DNA from: Syncephalis plumigaleata
Taxonomy: Eukaryota; Zoopagomycota; Zoopagomycetes; Zoopagales; Piptocephalidaceae
Direction of reading: 5' to 3'
Assembly (NCBI GenBank): GCA_025201365.1
Contig: JAIXMF010000001.1
Coordinates: 1,984,001-2,048,000, forward strand
DNA length: 64,000 nt
The notes under the pieces were generated by a model, which was given only the letters and a program-made list of their open reading frames with translations, had not been told where the DNA came from and did no database searches. A program made the translations under genes and the position numbers. Shown here piece after piece: positions 24,275-36,293 of this stretch (position 1 is the stretch's first letter; every line of letters begins with the position of its first letter).

Positions 24275-27200
24275 AGCAATACACGCTTGATTTCAATTAC
24301 TGATGAAATTGCACGCAAATCTAACGGTACTAAAAGTAATAGTGATCAAAAATTAAGTTAATATAATGCAGTATATAGGATGTATCGAAGTGAACAGGAA
24401 ATGTTGGCAAACAACAAAAGGGAAAGCGGAATGAAAGTGGAAGTTACGTAAACGGATATAAACGGATATATCCAAAATAACCTTGGACCAAATATAGGTT
24501 CGCGAGTTCACTGATTAACGCTAAAAAAGAACTTACGTTTACTTGCCGGTTAGGTACCTCAAGTAAGAAGGAAATGAGTGAATAGTCGAGAACGGAATAT
24601 AAGGAAGCCGATACAGGTTTGGTTGGAGAAACAACAAAAAAGAAATCAACGATCGGCAAATAAGTTAAGGGAGAGGAAGGGAAGGAATAATCTGACAAGG
24701 AAGTTCAAAAACACTTGCAATAAACGAATAAAATGGTAACGACCGCTGCAGTATACGAATAGCGCGTAATTTTAGTAACGCAACGCTCTAGCAGTGATGA
24801 TGATAATAACGACAATAACAATAGTATACTTAGCCAGACGCAATAACAAGAACTTATGTTATAAAGTTAGGCAGGTGTACATGCGCTATTAAAGGTGGGG
24901 AAACTGCCTTGTCAACAACTGCAGTTTATATGCGAGGCAATAGGAACTATAACGGTAACAATAGAAAAAACTGGATAACGAATCGTGTTAGACCGGATAA
25001 CACGCTGTACGTCTTTGTTATCACCGTTGAAGTATTGATATCTCAAGGATTGATAGCAGGATATATATATGTGTGAGTGTGTTTGTGAGTGAGTGCAAGT
25101 GTAAGTGCGAAAGAGAGAGTGTGTGTGTGTATTTCTGGGTGTGTCAGAGTGTGTTTGCGTGTGCGTAGTAGATATGGAGGAAGTGTAGTGACAACAAGAA
25201 GTTATAAAAGAGCTCAGACAGCTAGCGATTTAGCTGATATTGGCGCTGTATAAAAGTGTAAACGATCTGTGGATAGCTTAGGCCACAATGAGATGCTTAG
25301 AGAATAATCCTTAATACTTATACCACCTTTGAAGCTAGGAAAAGCGCTGGGCGGTAATTAACAAACCGAGGCGGCAATGCCAAACACGGAATTAAACGCA
25401 AGCACAAGGGAAGAAAAAGGGACTAATCTATCGCGTTGGATTTGTGTCTCGCAATAGGAGGCAACCTGGAACCGATAATATGGCGTCGTAATAAAGCCAG
25501 GAATGAACTTGAACTTCAAGTGTAGTACCACGTGTGCAACTAGTTGCTCTTGAGTTTATAGCGAAACCAACTAAAAGAAAGATTGTAAATTGAAGAATCG
25601 CAATGGGGTAGCACAAGTGGAAGTTGGATTACGAGCCTATACTAATAAAAAAAGAAGATAATTGTGCTGTATTCTTTCTACGTGCTGATCTGTGAATCGG
25701 ACAACACCTAACTAGCGGTGCATTTTTGTAGCCTCCTGGTTGGAGAGGACAGCCAAGCAAACAGAAATACGCTTGATTAAAGAAGCGTACTAAAGGGTAG
25801 AATTCCATACTGCAGGGTAGGCACACGTATAAGCTTACAGTGGTGATCAATAAGGCAACTGGGAGACCGATGCAAGTACCGTTTCGCTAATTGGACTGTG
25901 TACAAGGATTTCACCGATGTAGTAGAAGTTTCGTGATATTCGCTCAATAACAATCGCCACCTTGTCCTGTATTGACACAATGGTTTTTGTTTTTTTCTTC
26001 CTATAGATCGCGTGGAGGATCATGATGCGATGCATAGAAAGGTAGAAAGGTAAACATGTAGACACACAGAGAGAGACAGAGAGAGAGAGAGAGATAAAAA
26101 GAACAACGTGGTATTCATGTTGAGCACACTTTGTTAACAATCATCAATAGCTCCAGAAATAGCATTAGCGACTACACTGCGTTGTGCATAGAACTATCTA
26201 GAATGCATCGCTGAAACAATTGGTATACACTAAGAAAGCGCAAACAAGGACTCCAAGCGTGTAAATCTATATTATTACTTCGGTCTGAATCATGGGACAA
26301 ACATGAATTACGTAGAACAATGCCAACATCTTAGTTGAAAACAAACAGATTATCATCCCTTGATTGACCATATATCGGCCTTTCTCTCCCTTCAGCGTAA
26401 TAACTATCTTCTAACAATGCCAACACTAGCGCTACCATTAACATTGTCATTATAATCACCACCTTCCTCGTTTTCTTCTTTAATATTGGCATCCAAGCTA
26501 ACCGTTATTGATGGATATCATGCAGGGAACACTAATGACATTATTATACATCATATACATGCTATTTTTACTGTTTGATTTTGAAGATGGCAAAATAAAC
26601 CACATGTGCTTTATTGCCGTGTATATTCATGATTATCAATTACAAGTATGACTGGTAATGCTATCACACTAATCCTCCATGGTTACGTTCGTTAATTATC
26701 GGTGAAACGACGTCTATAACAGGGTTCCAGGACTCGTGTCGAAAGTTCATAACATGTCGAATGATCGTGACGTTCGGATCTAAAAGAGGGATGGTTGCCA
26801 AGGCGTTTAAAAATACCCAATTGCACGCTGTGATCGTGTTGCTATCAAACGAGCGAATAAACAAGTAAACGCTATGAGCATTTTTATCACATATATATAT
26901 ATGATCAATTATAGAAATTTCAACAAGATGGATCGCATGACCTGGAAAGCGCGCTACTCTAAATCTACCGGGAGATCCTTGTATCAGCACTAGTTGCAAG
27001 CCCTATAACTGTCTTGCCATGCACACGTTGTAATATGTGTTCATTTCACCATTCGACTGTTATCGCCAATGCTCTCCATCACTGTCGTCGTTACCATGCG
27101 CAACATCTACTTAGTCATGCATAATTCGAGGCGTGACTTGCTTAGCATATTTTATTACCCGAAAACGTTGCAATGAACACACATACACATACACACATAC

Positions 27201-28329
27201 ACACACGCGCGCGCATACGCGCTAGTGATTGACGGAATAAACGGTAATTCAACTATGCTAAATTTTGCCATGGTTTATCCGATTAGCCGTATGACGATGT
27301 TTTAGAACCATTTGTTAGTTCAGTACAAGGTGTCCACGAGGAGACGAAACGACAAGAATGATCTTGCGCTAATGGTAGCTTTTGCCTTATCGGCGACCAT
27401 GAAGCCGGCTCTGACAACTATCGTAGATTGCGCGTACAAATATATATTTGTATATTTTCATGTTTATATTACTACACGTTAATTATTATAAAAGGTAAAC
27501 AACAATGTATACGAGTTCATTTACGTTGTAGCGTTACGTATATATCAATCGCTATAGCGAATGCAGTAAATTTGGTCAGAAGATGTCATTGAGTACGCTG
27601 ATAACGCATTGTTTTAGGCGTGGGTTGGCAAGCATCTACAAGTTGAATGCAACCAGTTTGCTAATGATGTCAAGCCCCTTGGTTGCGACACTAGTATACT
27701 AGAACTTTTCGTAACTGTGGTACACACACATTTTCTCTCTCTCTCTCTCTCTTCCTATGTATCACCATCTATCTATCCCCGTCGTGATGTAAGTCTCAAC
27801 CAGCATTGGCGAGTTGCACCTCGGCGTAAACCAAGGTGTACAGCTACCATTCCTACCATTCCTACCATTACCACTAAGGTTTGCTCGGTATAGTTTGCGA
27901 TCTGGCAATCCTTTGGCATCGACACTAAATGAATCGTGTACGTGTAGCAACTGGATGCACATCTACCAACAGTGGTAATAGGGGACTATTTTTAGCCATT
28001 CATGTCATTCTCATACTGGTTATGTCGCCTTGATTTCAGTGCAACGTGAAATGATACCAAGCGACAGCGCTAATAGTCAACAAGTCTTGTCAATCTCGTT
28101 TCTCCCTTTTTTTCACGCTCACTCATTCACTCACTCACTCGCTCGCATTCGCCATTTTGACCTTTTCTTTCTCATTATTACAACTATTGAAAGTAGTCTT
28201 TTGTCGCTTGCATTGGCCGTAAAATTCTACTCTTCTTAAAATATATCTATCATAATCATCTATCTAACACTGCCAACCACCTTTCTTAATATCTTCATAA
28301 AACACTTTTCTTGATATATCCATCAAAAG
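24275..28329. other. 4 kb gene-free divergent spacer between ZF3 (-) and the secreted protein (+)
   Basis: No supported gene. An open stretch at 26664-26999 (-) of 111 codons lacks an early ATG and has no recognisable family. Repeats include (GA)n at 26071-26094, an AC/GC alternating block at 27181-27222 and (CT)n at 27734-27752. The last 250 bases before 28330 are pyrimidine-rich on the + strand (ACTC tetranucleotides near 28120-28142), the usual look of a gene start in this window. Confidence 0.65.
27734..27752. repeat. (CT)n microsatellite
   Basis: Uninterrupted CT units in the spacer upstream of the secreted-protein gene. Confidence 0.85.
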
Positions 28330-29115
28330 ATGAAGCATCAATTATCGCTGACTATTGCCCTGGTGGCTATGGTATCGCTAGCTAATGCTGATCCCCGCCC
28401 AGCTAGCGATTTAATCTCCTTAGCGCTTAACCTATCATCCGAGTGTCGTTCCTACTTGATGTCGAAGATGAAGGATAACGAACTTACTCGTTGTTTACCC
28501 ATTCAATCGCTAATGAAGCTGGCGGGCGATGAACTCCCAGATCCCGAGGATTTCTCCGCCGCCGTCAAGGGTATCTGTCGCGTTCCGCCATGTCGTGACA
28601 CACTCGTTCAAAGCTTACAACGGGACGTGCGAGCCAAGTGTAGCAGCAACATTGAATCAGGTGAATTTGCCGAAACATTCCGTTCAGCCCTGTATGTATT
28701 GGATAACTACACGCCATTAAGAAACGCTACGTGTGTCAAGTCCAAGGATGACGGTCTGTGTGCGGTCGAGACCTATGCTAAAGTCTATCCGTCAGCCAAA
28801 AACACGCCACATAATCAACTATTGGAGAAGATTCCTCAGAGTGATCTTTGCTCCGAATGCAACAAAGGTATGGTAACCGTCCTGTTACAAGCTGACAAGG
28901 CGGAGCCAGGCAAATTACTAAGCGAGTCTACCGCCAAGAACGTATCCGCTCGTATTACCAATACGTGTGGCAAGGACTACTTGGATGGTAAGACGGACAC
29001 CGTTTCCGGCGATCAAGTTCATACGGCATCCACTGGCACGACGAGCCTAGTCTATTCGTCGTACACCATTGCACTATCATTAATGTCTGTCGTTTTAATG
29101 TCCACTTTACTTTAG
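28330..29115 (+). CDS. Predicted secreted, GPI-anchored cysteine-rich surface protein
   Basis: A single exon of 261 residues. Residues 1-20 are a typical signal peptide (KHQLSLTIALVAMVSLANA after Met) with a likely cut after ANA. The mature part has ten Cys, a helical repeat-like pattern (SECRSYLMSKMKDNELTRCL, GICRVPPCRDTL, LCSECNKGMV) and four N-glycosylation sequons (NLS, NYT, NAT, NVS). The last 20 residues are hydrophobic (TIALSLMSVVLMSTLL) after a small-residue stretch, as expected for GPI attachment. The cysteine pattern recalls fungal DUF7729-type surface proteins, but I am not certain. The role is unknown; cell wall or plasma membrane surface is inferred. It is convergent with the DDHD phospholipase (158 bases between stops). 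Confidence 0.8.
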   Translation: MKHQLSLTIALVAMVSLANADPRPASDLISLALNLSSECRSYLMSKMKDNELTRCLPIQSLMKLAGDELPDPEDFSAAVKGICRVPPCRDTLVQSLQRDVRAKCSSNIESGEFAETFRSALYVLDNYTPLRNATCVKSKDDGLCAVETYAKVYPSAKNTPHNQLLEKIPQSDLCSECNKGMVTVLLQADKAEPGKLLSESTAKNVSARITNTCGKDYLDGKTDTVSGDQVHTASTGTTSLVYSSYTIALSLMSVVLMSTLL

Positions 29116-29127
29116 CATTATTTAATT

Positions 29128-29133
29128 AATAAA
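29128..29133 (+). terminator. AATAAA poly(A) signal of the secreted-protein gene
   Basis: An AATAAA begins 13 bases after the stop codon at 29113-29115. The hexamer is visible; its use is inferred. Confidence 0.5.
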
Positions 29134-29273
29134 CTAGCAGTGCACTATATACAATAGTTGTTGTTCTATTTAACTGATTATTTATTTATTTACTTAGTAT
29201 CTAGTATAGTCATGCGGTGTTACAATCTATAATAGCCGGTGGCATATCCACACTAGTCAGTCCACGATGGCAA

Positions 29274-31284
29274 TTACACTTGACTGTCATCATCTTTCAT
29301 TGATGCCGAACTAGCGGCAATTGGATGAATGCCTAAACAACGCAATAAATGTCGCATAAGATCCCGGTTGCGCCAATAGCTGAAATGAGCACGAATACCG
29401 ATAACATATTCATTTAGAGTTCGTAGTCGCGGCTCATACAACATGAAATCTATACGCTGATCCAACGGCTTCGGATCATCTGTCGCGTAGCGTACGGCCA
29501 TATCCCCGTCAATATGCACGTAATCCTGCTCGATCGTGTCCGGTCCACCAATGGTTGTCGTCTCTATAATCTCTACAGATAAGCCGGTGTTGCTAACTAG
29601 TAACTCTGATGTTTCCGCCATATTCGTGATTGTATTAATCGACGTTGTAGCAGTTGTTATTACTTCATTTTTGTGTACAAGATGTTCCTGCTCCTCTTCT
29701 TCTTCATCGTCATCGCTTACAATAATTACTTTATCATTACATTGGTTATCAATTATAGTTGTAGCTGTAGTTGTAGCTGTAGTTGACGATATAGCATCAG
29801 TGTCATCAAGTAGTTGTGTTGTATCCTTGGGCCATAATGATTCCTCACTACTTTCCGATACACGACGTCGTTTTCTATAGTGCCGAACTGGCTCATCGTC
29901 ATGTTTCTTACGACTACCATGAAGGCTGCCGTTATCATACTCGCTATCATTGTCGTCATCCCCCTTGATTGATCCACCCTCCGAACCGCCGTACATGTAG
30001 CCTGCAAATGCCGATAGGAATCGGTAGGCATAACCAACACCGGGAAAGAACGAGCCAGGTGTACGTGGTGACATCCAATCCAACAATGCTTGTCGACGTG
30101 ATCGAGGTGGCAAATGATCTATTTGTACCGGTGGGATATCCGTGTACTTCTCCATAATCAACGGTTCAATACGATAAGCCTATGCGAAGGTCAGTCTTAC
30201 TATATTATTATTACTATTATAATAAACGCGTAAAACCAATGCTCTCTACGCGTTAATTACCAGTGGATCACACGGATGCGTAATATTCTGATGACGACAC
30301 CAGGGCGGCAGTTGCAAGTCGCACATTTCCCAGCCTCGCATCACCATTACGCCGGCTATCGGGGAACCGAATGTGAACAGCCATGGTGGCTGGAACTTGA
30401 GCTGCGCCACACTACGATAATCGGTGGTGTCCGGGTTAACGATACCACCTGGTTGGCGTGTCAGTATATCGTAGCAACAAACGCCGCCTAGACTAAATCC
30501 CACTATGACTACACTACCGGTAAAACCGGGATATTTATCGATAAACTCATCGTATCGCATGTTCAATTGATCCACTACCACGTCAATAATCATTTGACCA
30601 TGATTATGAGTGAAATAATGCAGTGAATCCGCTAGATACTCGTTACAAAGTACACGCATTGCTGAACAATGAGTTAACGCCGCTTTAGCCATCCGACTAT
30701 AAATGTGAACACGATTAGCGTGTGTGCGCGCGTGCGTGTGTGCTAATGTATCATTGTTTGCACTCTATACTACTTGCCTGTCAACTTTTTCATGTAGTAT
30801 CGAGTGCCATTCTATCGATATATCCATTAGTTGATTAGTTAGTTAGTTAGTTAGTTAGTTAGTCAGCTAGTTAGCGATCAAGTCGTATTATAATCATTTC
30901 ATTGTAGATAGACATACCTATGGGAATGACAGCAATAGCTTCGTCGGGTCGTTGGAATTCGTCGTTTAGCACTTCGCGTAAAGTAGTTCGCATGTCACGG
31001 ACTATCGACACAATGTCAAATAGACGACATTTCCATTATCGATTCCACTTACTGTTATCGCGATATTTACCGCGTTCCTCTAGTTGACGACCCATACCGT
31101 GCACGACAAATACGAGATGACGAATATCTATTGGATGAGCACATATTCATTGGTTTATTATGAGTACGTGTCAACACTATTCATACGATATAGCTAGACA
31201 TTATTTACCGTGTCCCTCTAGAGCCGGGTCATGCCAGAACGATGGTTCAGTATTGTCAATAAGCGCTGATAGACCGATAGTCAT
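29274..31284 (-). CDS. DDHD-domain phospholipase (PA-preferring PLA1 / SEC23IP family)
   Basis: Six exons (31284-31209, 31127-31053, 31001-30918, 30811-30778, 30696-30261, 30179-29274) give 536 residues in frame. The family are intracellular phospholipases A1 acting at ER/Golgi membranes. Visible are HLVFVVHGMGRQLEERG, EWHSILHEK, the nucleophile elbow VIVGFSLGGVCCYDIL (GxSxG with Ser), LFTFGSPIAG, HPCDPLAYRIEPLI, and the DDHD residues RIDFMLYEP, HFSYWRNRDL near the end. A long acidic/Thr-rich insert lies between the lipase and DDHD parts. The N-terminus is short: no SAM or WWE domain. Exon 4 is only 34 bases and is followed by a GC-donor intron (30777-30697). The enzyme is predicted active from the visible Ser, Asp and His; the H of GHSLG is F here. 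Confidence 0.92.
30827..30873. repeat. (TTAG)n tetranucleotide repeat in DDHD intron 3
   Basis: About nine TTAG units with small changes, inside the intron 30917-30812. Not a telomere repeat: the unit lacks the fungal TTAGGG form and lies inside a gene. Confidence 0.85.
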
Positions 31285-31904
31285 GATTTATTAAGCAAAG
31301 TGATAGCGGATAATGAGAAAGAATAATGTAGCGACCCTGTATCTTCAAAGTGCAATTATTGGTTACTAGCAAATACTATTTTTAGAATAATCATTGAAAC
31401 AATCTATGTAGCTGATGAATAGTAGATGAAATCCTTTAGGAAACTTTTTTGTTTTTAGCATTTCATTATTGACTACATACATACATACATGCATGTATGT
31501 ATACATGGATACATATGAATCTATTGTATAACTAGGAAAGCACAGATTTTATATACATAATACACATTATAAAGGGTAGTACTAGTAGTAGGTAGTGTGT
31601 GTGTGTATGATTAGATGAGGAAAAATAACACAAATGCATATATTATTTACAATTGTAATTATTATATTAAAACAAAAGTAATGTGTAAATTCACTGGGTT
31701 AATATAGCTGTGTTTAAAAAGGAGAGCGGACGTTTGTAGCGATGAAGGAAAGCGAAAGAAAGCAAACACGCTTCCTATTCAAAAGATAGTGGCATATCCA
31801 CGTGGTGTGTCCTTTGTACCGCTCACAGCAATAGCGATGATGTTTACATGTATATGTGTGTATACGTACGTGTCATCATAGAGACAAATGAAAACAAGTA
31901 ACTA

Positions 31905-31942
31905 TTAGTTAGTTAGTTAGTTAGTTGATTGGTTGGTTGGTT
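31905..31942. repeat. TTAG/TTGG tetranucleotide run
   Basis: Repeated TTAG units grade into TTGG units in the spacer after ZF4. Confidence 0.85.
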
Positions 31943-32108
31943 AAATAAGTAAGCACAAGTAAGCAAGCAAGTATGCGGTAATGGATGAGAGCATGAATGC
32001 GTGAAGAAGTATGGCACAAGCCCCAAAGAAAACTACAACGAATAACAAGCAATAGTATATGCCTGGTGAGGGTAGCTTAAAAAAGAAAGAGAAAGCTACT
32101 CATATTAC

Positions 32109-32144
32109 ACTTCAGGAATAATATATATATTATATGCCTGAAGT
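32109..32144. other. Near-perfect hairpin 3' of ZF4
   Basis: Arms ACTTCAGG (32109-32116) and CCTGAAGT (32137-32144) enclose a 16-base self-complementary core ATAATATATATATTAT (32118-32133). It lies about 480 bases after the ZF4 stop. It could be an RNA element, an end-processing signal or a cruciform-prone spot. Confidence 0.55.
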
Positions 32145-32173
32145 TAGTAGTAGTAGTAGTAGTAGTAGTAGTA
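32145..32173. repeat. (TAG)n trinucleotide repeat
   Basis: About nine TAG units directly after the hairpin 3' of ZF4. Confidence 0.9.
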
Positions 32174-32624
32174 CCAGACGGGGAAACCAACGAGTGAGTT
32201 GAATATGCTTTAAATGGATGATAAATGCCAATATGAATTAACTATATACAATAGAGTAGTAGCCTGGATGGAACAATTAGAGGGAGAGAGAGGAAAGGAA
32301 AGGAAAGGAGAGAAGAAGAAGAGGGAACGGAATGCTATGTAACAATGATGATGAATGATGCTTATGTATAGTAAGATGCGAAATAAATAGTGCATACATA
32401 TGTCCACAATCATGTCGAGTAATATAATCAATAATAGGAGAGTGTCATTATGGTTTAGAGAAAACCCCCTATACCATCATCAATACCAACATCGTTAGTA
32501 AATGATGATGATGATGATAACGAATCCTATAATGCTGAGATGGAAAGATAAAATACGACAAATAGTGTATACATGTACATATACATATACATATATATAT
32601 ATATGCAGATAGATATATGGATGT

Positions 32625-34310
32625 TTACGGATGATTGTGGCTATAGTGCACCATATTGTGTGCTGCAGTTAGCGAAGCCACCTGCCATGTCGACGAGTCC
32701 AATGCCTGATCTGTAATACCGAAAAGCAACGGTAGTTCCGGGGTCATGTGGTCGGCCGTCAATGAACTTAGCATTGCTTTGGAGGTGAGCAAGTCATTAT
32801 TATGCTCGGCCCAGAGGTCATTGACATCACTGTGATACTGATGTTGATATTGATGATGCTGACTACCGCCAATATAAGGTGTTGCGGCCAATGAGTAAGT
32901 AGGGCTCGTTGGTGACAATGGCTGCTGCTGCTGCTGCTGCTGCTGTGATAATGGTGGTGATAATTGTAGTCCCAGGCTAAGAGGACTGGTGCTACCATTT
33001 GTACTGCCGTGTGGAGCATGCATACCCGAGAGTAACTCATTGGTGAGTAGCGTGTGTGGATCAGCAGTAGATGACACGCCAAGTAGCATGTTCGTATCGA
33101 GTGCGGCGTACATGTCAGGCACCGGTGGCAATGAGTTTAGCATGAATGTGCTATGATCATGAACAGGAATATCGGAAAGATCTACCACACCTAATTATTA
33201 TTATAATAATAGACATCCACAATACGTTCCACAATGTATATGTTAGTGCTACAGCATTCATTATTATTATTATTATTGTTATGGTACTTACCCGTGGAGA
33301 TATTACGATGATGACCGCTACCATTATGCTGATGAGAATGATGATGAGAATGATGATGATGATGATGATGAGGACTGGTAGACATGTTCAATGATGCCTC
33401 AAAGGAGGTTAGACTCTGGAATGGCGTGGTATCTTGTCCACCTGAAAGGGTCGGGCTTAGAATAGCCGGGATCAGTGTGGGACTACCGATTAACGGGCTC
33501 ATTAGAGTTGGTGACGTGGATGGCAGCATGTTGATGGTGGCGGGAGTAGTGGTGGCACTTTCCGTATCTTCACCGGCAGTAGTATCAATCGATGTCAATG
33601 CTGACGACACATTTGAAGGACGAGCATGTGGGTGTTTCTTCTTGAAATGAGCGGTCAAATCAGGTCGACGTGTAAAGTGAACGTGACACAACTAATTCAT
33701 TTTTGGACAACAGGACACAATAGAACAGTACAAATACGAATGGTTAATTCACCAATCAAATACATACACACGCACACACACACAAATATACACATACGTA
33801 TACACATATACATAGAAATACCCTCACACATAGGATGATCATTACTGCATTGTTTTGGACGCGTCATCGTTATCGTCCATCAATAGCAATAGCAATATTC
33901 CCTAGTGTACCCTTCACTGCCCTTCTCGCTCTCATGCTCTCACTCACTCTCATGCTCTTACTTACCTCACAGGCGAATTCCTTCCAACCTAGTTCGCGGG
34001 CCAAATGACCACGGATATGAGCTTCGGTGCTATAGGAACCAGGGCGGAATCGTTTAGCGCAGGTGCCCCAATGACACTCTACGGTAATATTGGGATTGGT
34101 AGTGGTGGCACGGTAGTAGAGGCCGTGATCTTTACGCCAATGATCAAGTAGCACTTTACCCGCGTGATGTGGGTTGAAATTGTTGCCATGTCGATGTTGA
34201 GGTTGCTGCTGCTGTTGGTCGATGGTAAACGAGCAGCCCTCCCATTTACAGCGTAGGGATGATTGACCTCGTTGCACCGTTCGGTTACGTGGTGTAGTTG
34301 CTTGCTTCAT
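32625..34310 (-). CDS. ZF4: diverged Rim101/PacC-like C2H2 factor
   Basis: Exons 34310-33966, 33691-33292 and 33190-32625 give 436 residues in frame. Fingers lie at about 21-135: CKWEGC with a Gln/His-rich insert before the His ligands (LLDHWRKDH), CHWGTCAKRF..HIRGHL, and CELCHVHFTRRPDLTAHFKKKH, the last split by the shared phase-0 intron. Finger 2 has lost KRDHITSH, so DNA contacts should differ from ZF1/2/3/7/9. The C-terminal part is low-complexity, with a His/Ser run and an eight-Gln run, then a hydrophobic-acidic stretch after DLSDIPVHD that could be an activation segment. Adjacent to the other diverged members ZF5 and ZF6, same strand. Confidence 0.85.
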
Positions 34311-34812
34311 GATAGGATGCCGTAGAAAAAGTTGCTATTTGCTTGTGCTTGTGCTTGTGCTTGCGTATGTGGTTATTGTTGTTGTTGTTGGTTTTTTTGT
34401 TGTTCAAAGAATGCAAAAATACGAAGAGTACGGATCGATATTTTGATAGATATGATAATGAAAATGAAAAATGAAATGAATCGAACCGACTCGGACGGTG
34501 AAGACCGAATAGGATAAAGAGAAAGAAAAAAAATGACAAAGCGTACGAATGGCGTAGAGAGAGAAGGGACGAAGCCAGGATGGGTCAGCCTTTGCGAGTC
34601 TACTGTATTTATTCTATTTGGGATGGAGGAATAGCACATTACACACACACATACACGCATGCCGCTCTATTCAGCTAAAGAAAAAAAAGGACAATAGTAT
34701 CATCACACTAAAATGGATGTGTGGTAGATTGTGCTGTAATGTGCCGTGTGATGTCGGCGTTTGTTCCGTGGTTCTCTTGTGTATGTGCGATTGATTGATG
34801 AAGGGAAGGAAA

Positions 34813-34858
34813 ACACGACACGACACGACACGACATAGTACAGTATAGTACAGTATGG
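34813..34858. repeat. ACGAC pentanucleotide run and adjoining AGTACAGT units
   Basis: About four to five CGACA units, then two near-copies of AGTACAGTAT. Confidence 0.85.
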
Positions 34859-35616
34859 TACACCTCACATCCAGCAATTGCATCATTTACATCCATATTT
34901 GACATTAGTTATCCGTACCCGCATCTATTGATGTGGTCGCATGAGGAGCGTGTCATTTGTCCGTACGGTTTATTGTTGTTTGTTTCTTTCTTTCTTCTGC
35001 GATACCTACTGGATTGTGAAGCAACAACGAAAAAAAAACAGGCCACTCACTATCATATGCTCATACTCTTCTAGTAACGGTGATAGCAATGATAACAGTA
35101 TAGTATGAGCAATTGTCCGCCATACGTCGCCTGTGGTGCTGCGATGTACAATAAAATTCCTATTCTTATCCGCAAAACACATGGTGTGTCATCCCAAACG
35201 GCTCTTCATTATGTCTAAATATCAACGCTTTTTTGGTTGTACTAACCAATCAGCCTGCTATGCTCGTGTCACACATGCACGGCATGAATTCTTGTAACGC
35301 AGCTGTGTCTGGCTATTCTTAACCATGTTCGCATACACGTATTCACGCGGACGACAATGATGTCTAGATCAATGCATACTATCTGCTTGTATATTTCTTT
35401 CTTCTGTTCTAATCTGCTCTAGCAGCAACACCAATAAAACACATCAATTAACGTGGCACAAAGACTTTTTTACACATCTATTCTTGGCACTTGACCAAAA
35501 AATGAACATGGCTGCATTTATGACAACTTAGCAATGAAGTAGCATTGGCGTAGACATTAGACAAGAATAAAGAAGAGAAATGACACAATGACAACGCCGA
35601 TAACTTGATCATTATT

Positions 35617-35650
35617 AGAGAGAGAGAGAGAGGGAGAGAGAGAGAGAGAG
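35617..35650. repeat. (GA)n microsatellite
   Basis: A GA run with one G insertion, in the spacer between ZF4 and ZF5. Confidence 0.9.
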
Positions 35651-36293
35651 CTAAGAGAAATTACGTCTACAATCACCGGAACCGTCTCTTCTATTCATCC
35701 GATTGACTAATTTCCGATGAATTGAATGTTCAACTAACTGAGAATGGTGGTGGTGGTGGTGACTCATTAAACAAAATAAATGAATAAATGAGATGAAACG
35801 ATAGATAACTAGGAAGATAAAGAGATAAAGAGACGAGGCGAATGATAGATGAAGGTAGGGACAATTAAATACGCATACTAAACATCATATGATAATATAT
35901 GTATATATATATATATATATGAATATGAGACAACTATTACTACTATTACTAATGTGCTATTACGATGAAAAAGACATTCACCGAACAATACAAACAAAAC
36001 TAGCGAACAAACAAACTAGCGAACAAAACGAACGGATAAACAAACAACCAAAAATGAAGAAAAGTAGAAATGGCGTTAAATGGTCTTAATTAGACGGTAG
36101 AAGAAAGTGGTAAAGCTCACTCGCGTGCAATGGACATATACTAGCTTACTCCTACTACAATCCAAGTACAAATGATAACTGCCTTTTCTACTTCTCTACT
36201 TGTATACTTGTATAATAGAAAAAAAGTGACAATTAATTAAGCACACAGAGATGATGACACACGCGTGAGTGCAAGAACAATAATGCTACATGG

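Larger units (their letters stand above)
31285..32624. other. Spacer downstream of ZF4 and upstream of the DDHD phospholipase
   Basis: 1.3 kb without a supported gene. It holds a GTTA/GGTT run (31905-31942), a (TAG)n run (32145-32173), a hairpin at 32109-32144, a GA-rich block (32281-32330) that is pyrimidine-rich on the ZF4 coding strand, and AT-rich sequence. Confidence 0.65.
34311..36293. other. 2 kb spacer between ZF4 and ZF5 (both -)
   Basis: No supported gene. The ZF4-proximal part (34400-34690) is purine-rich on the + strand. An ACACG/ACGAC run lies at 34813-34835 followed by AGTACAGT units (34836-34858), and a (GA)n run at 35617-35650. Open frames here follow repeats. Confidence 0.65.

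Noticed and set aside
26664-26999. A 111-codon open stretch on the - strand
   Set aside because: It has no ATG near its start, no splice partners I can find and no recognisable family.
30827-30873. TTAG repeat as an interstitial telomere
   Set aside because: The unit is TTAG, not TTAGGG, and it lies inside an intron of an intact gene.
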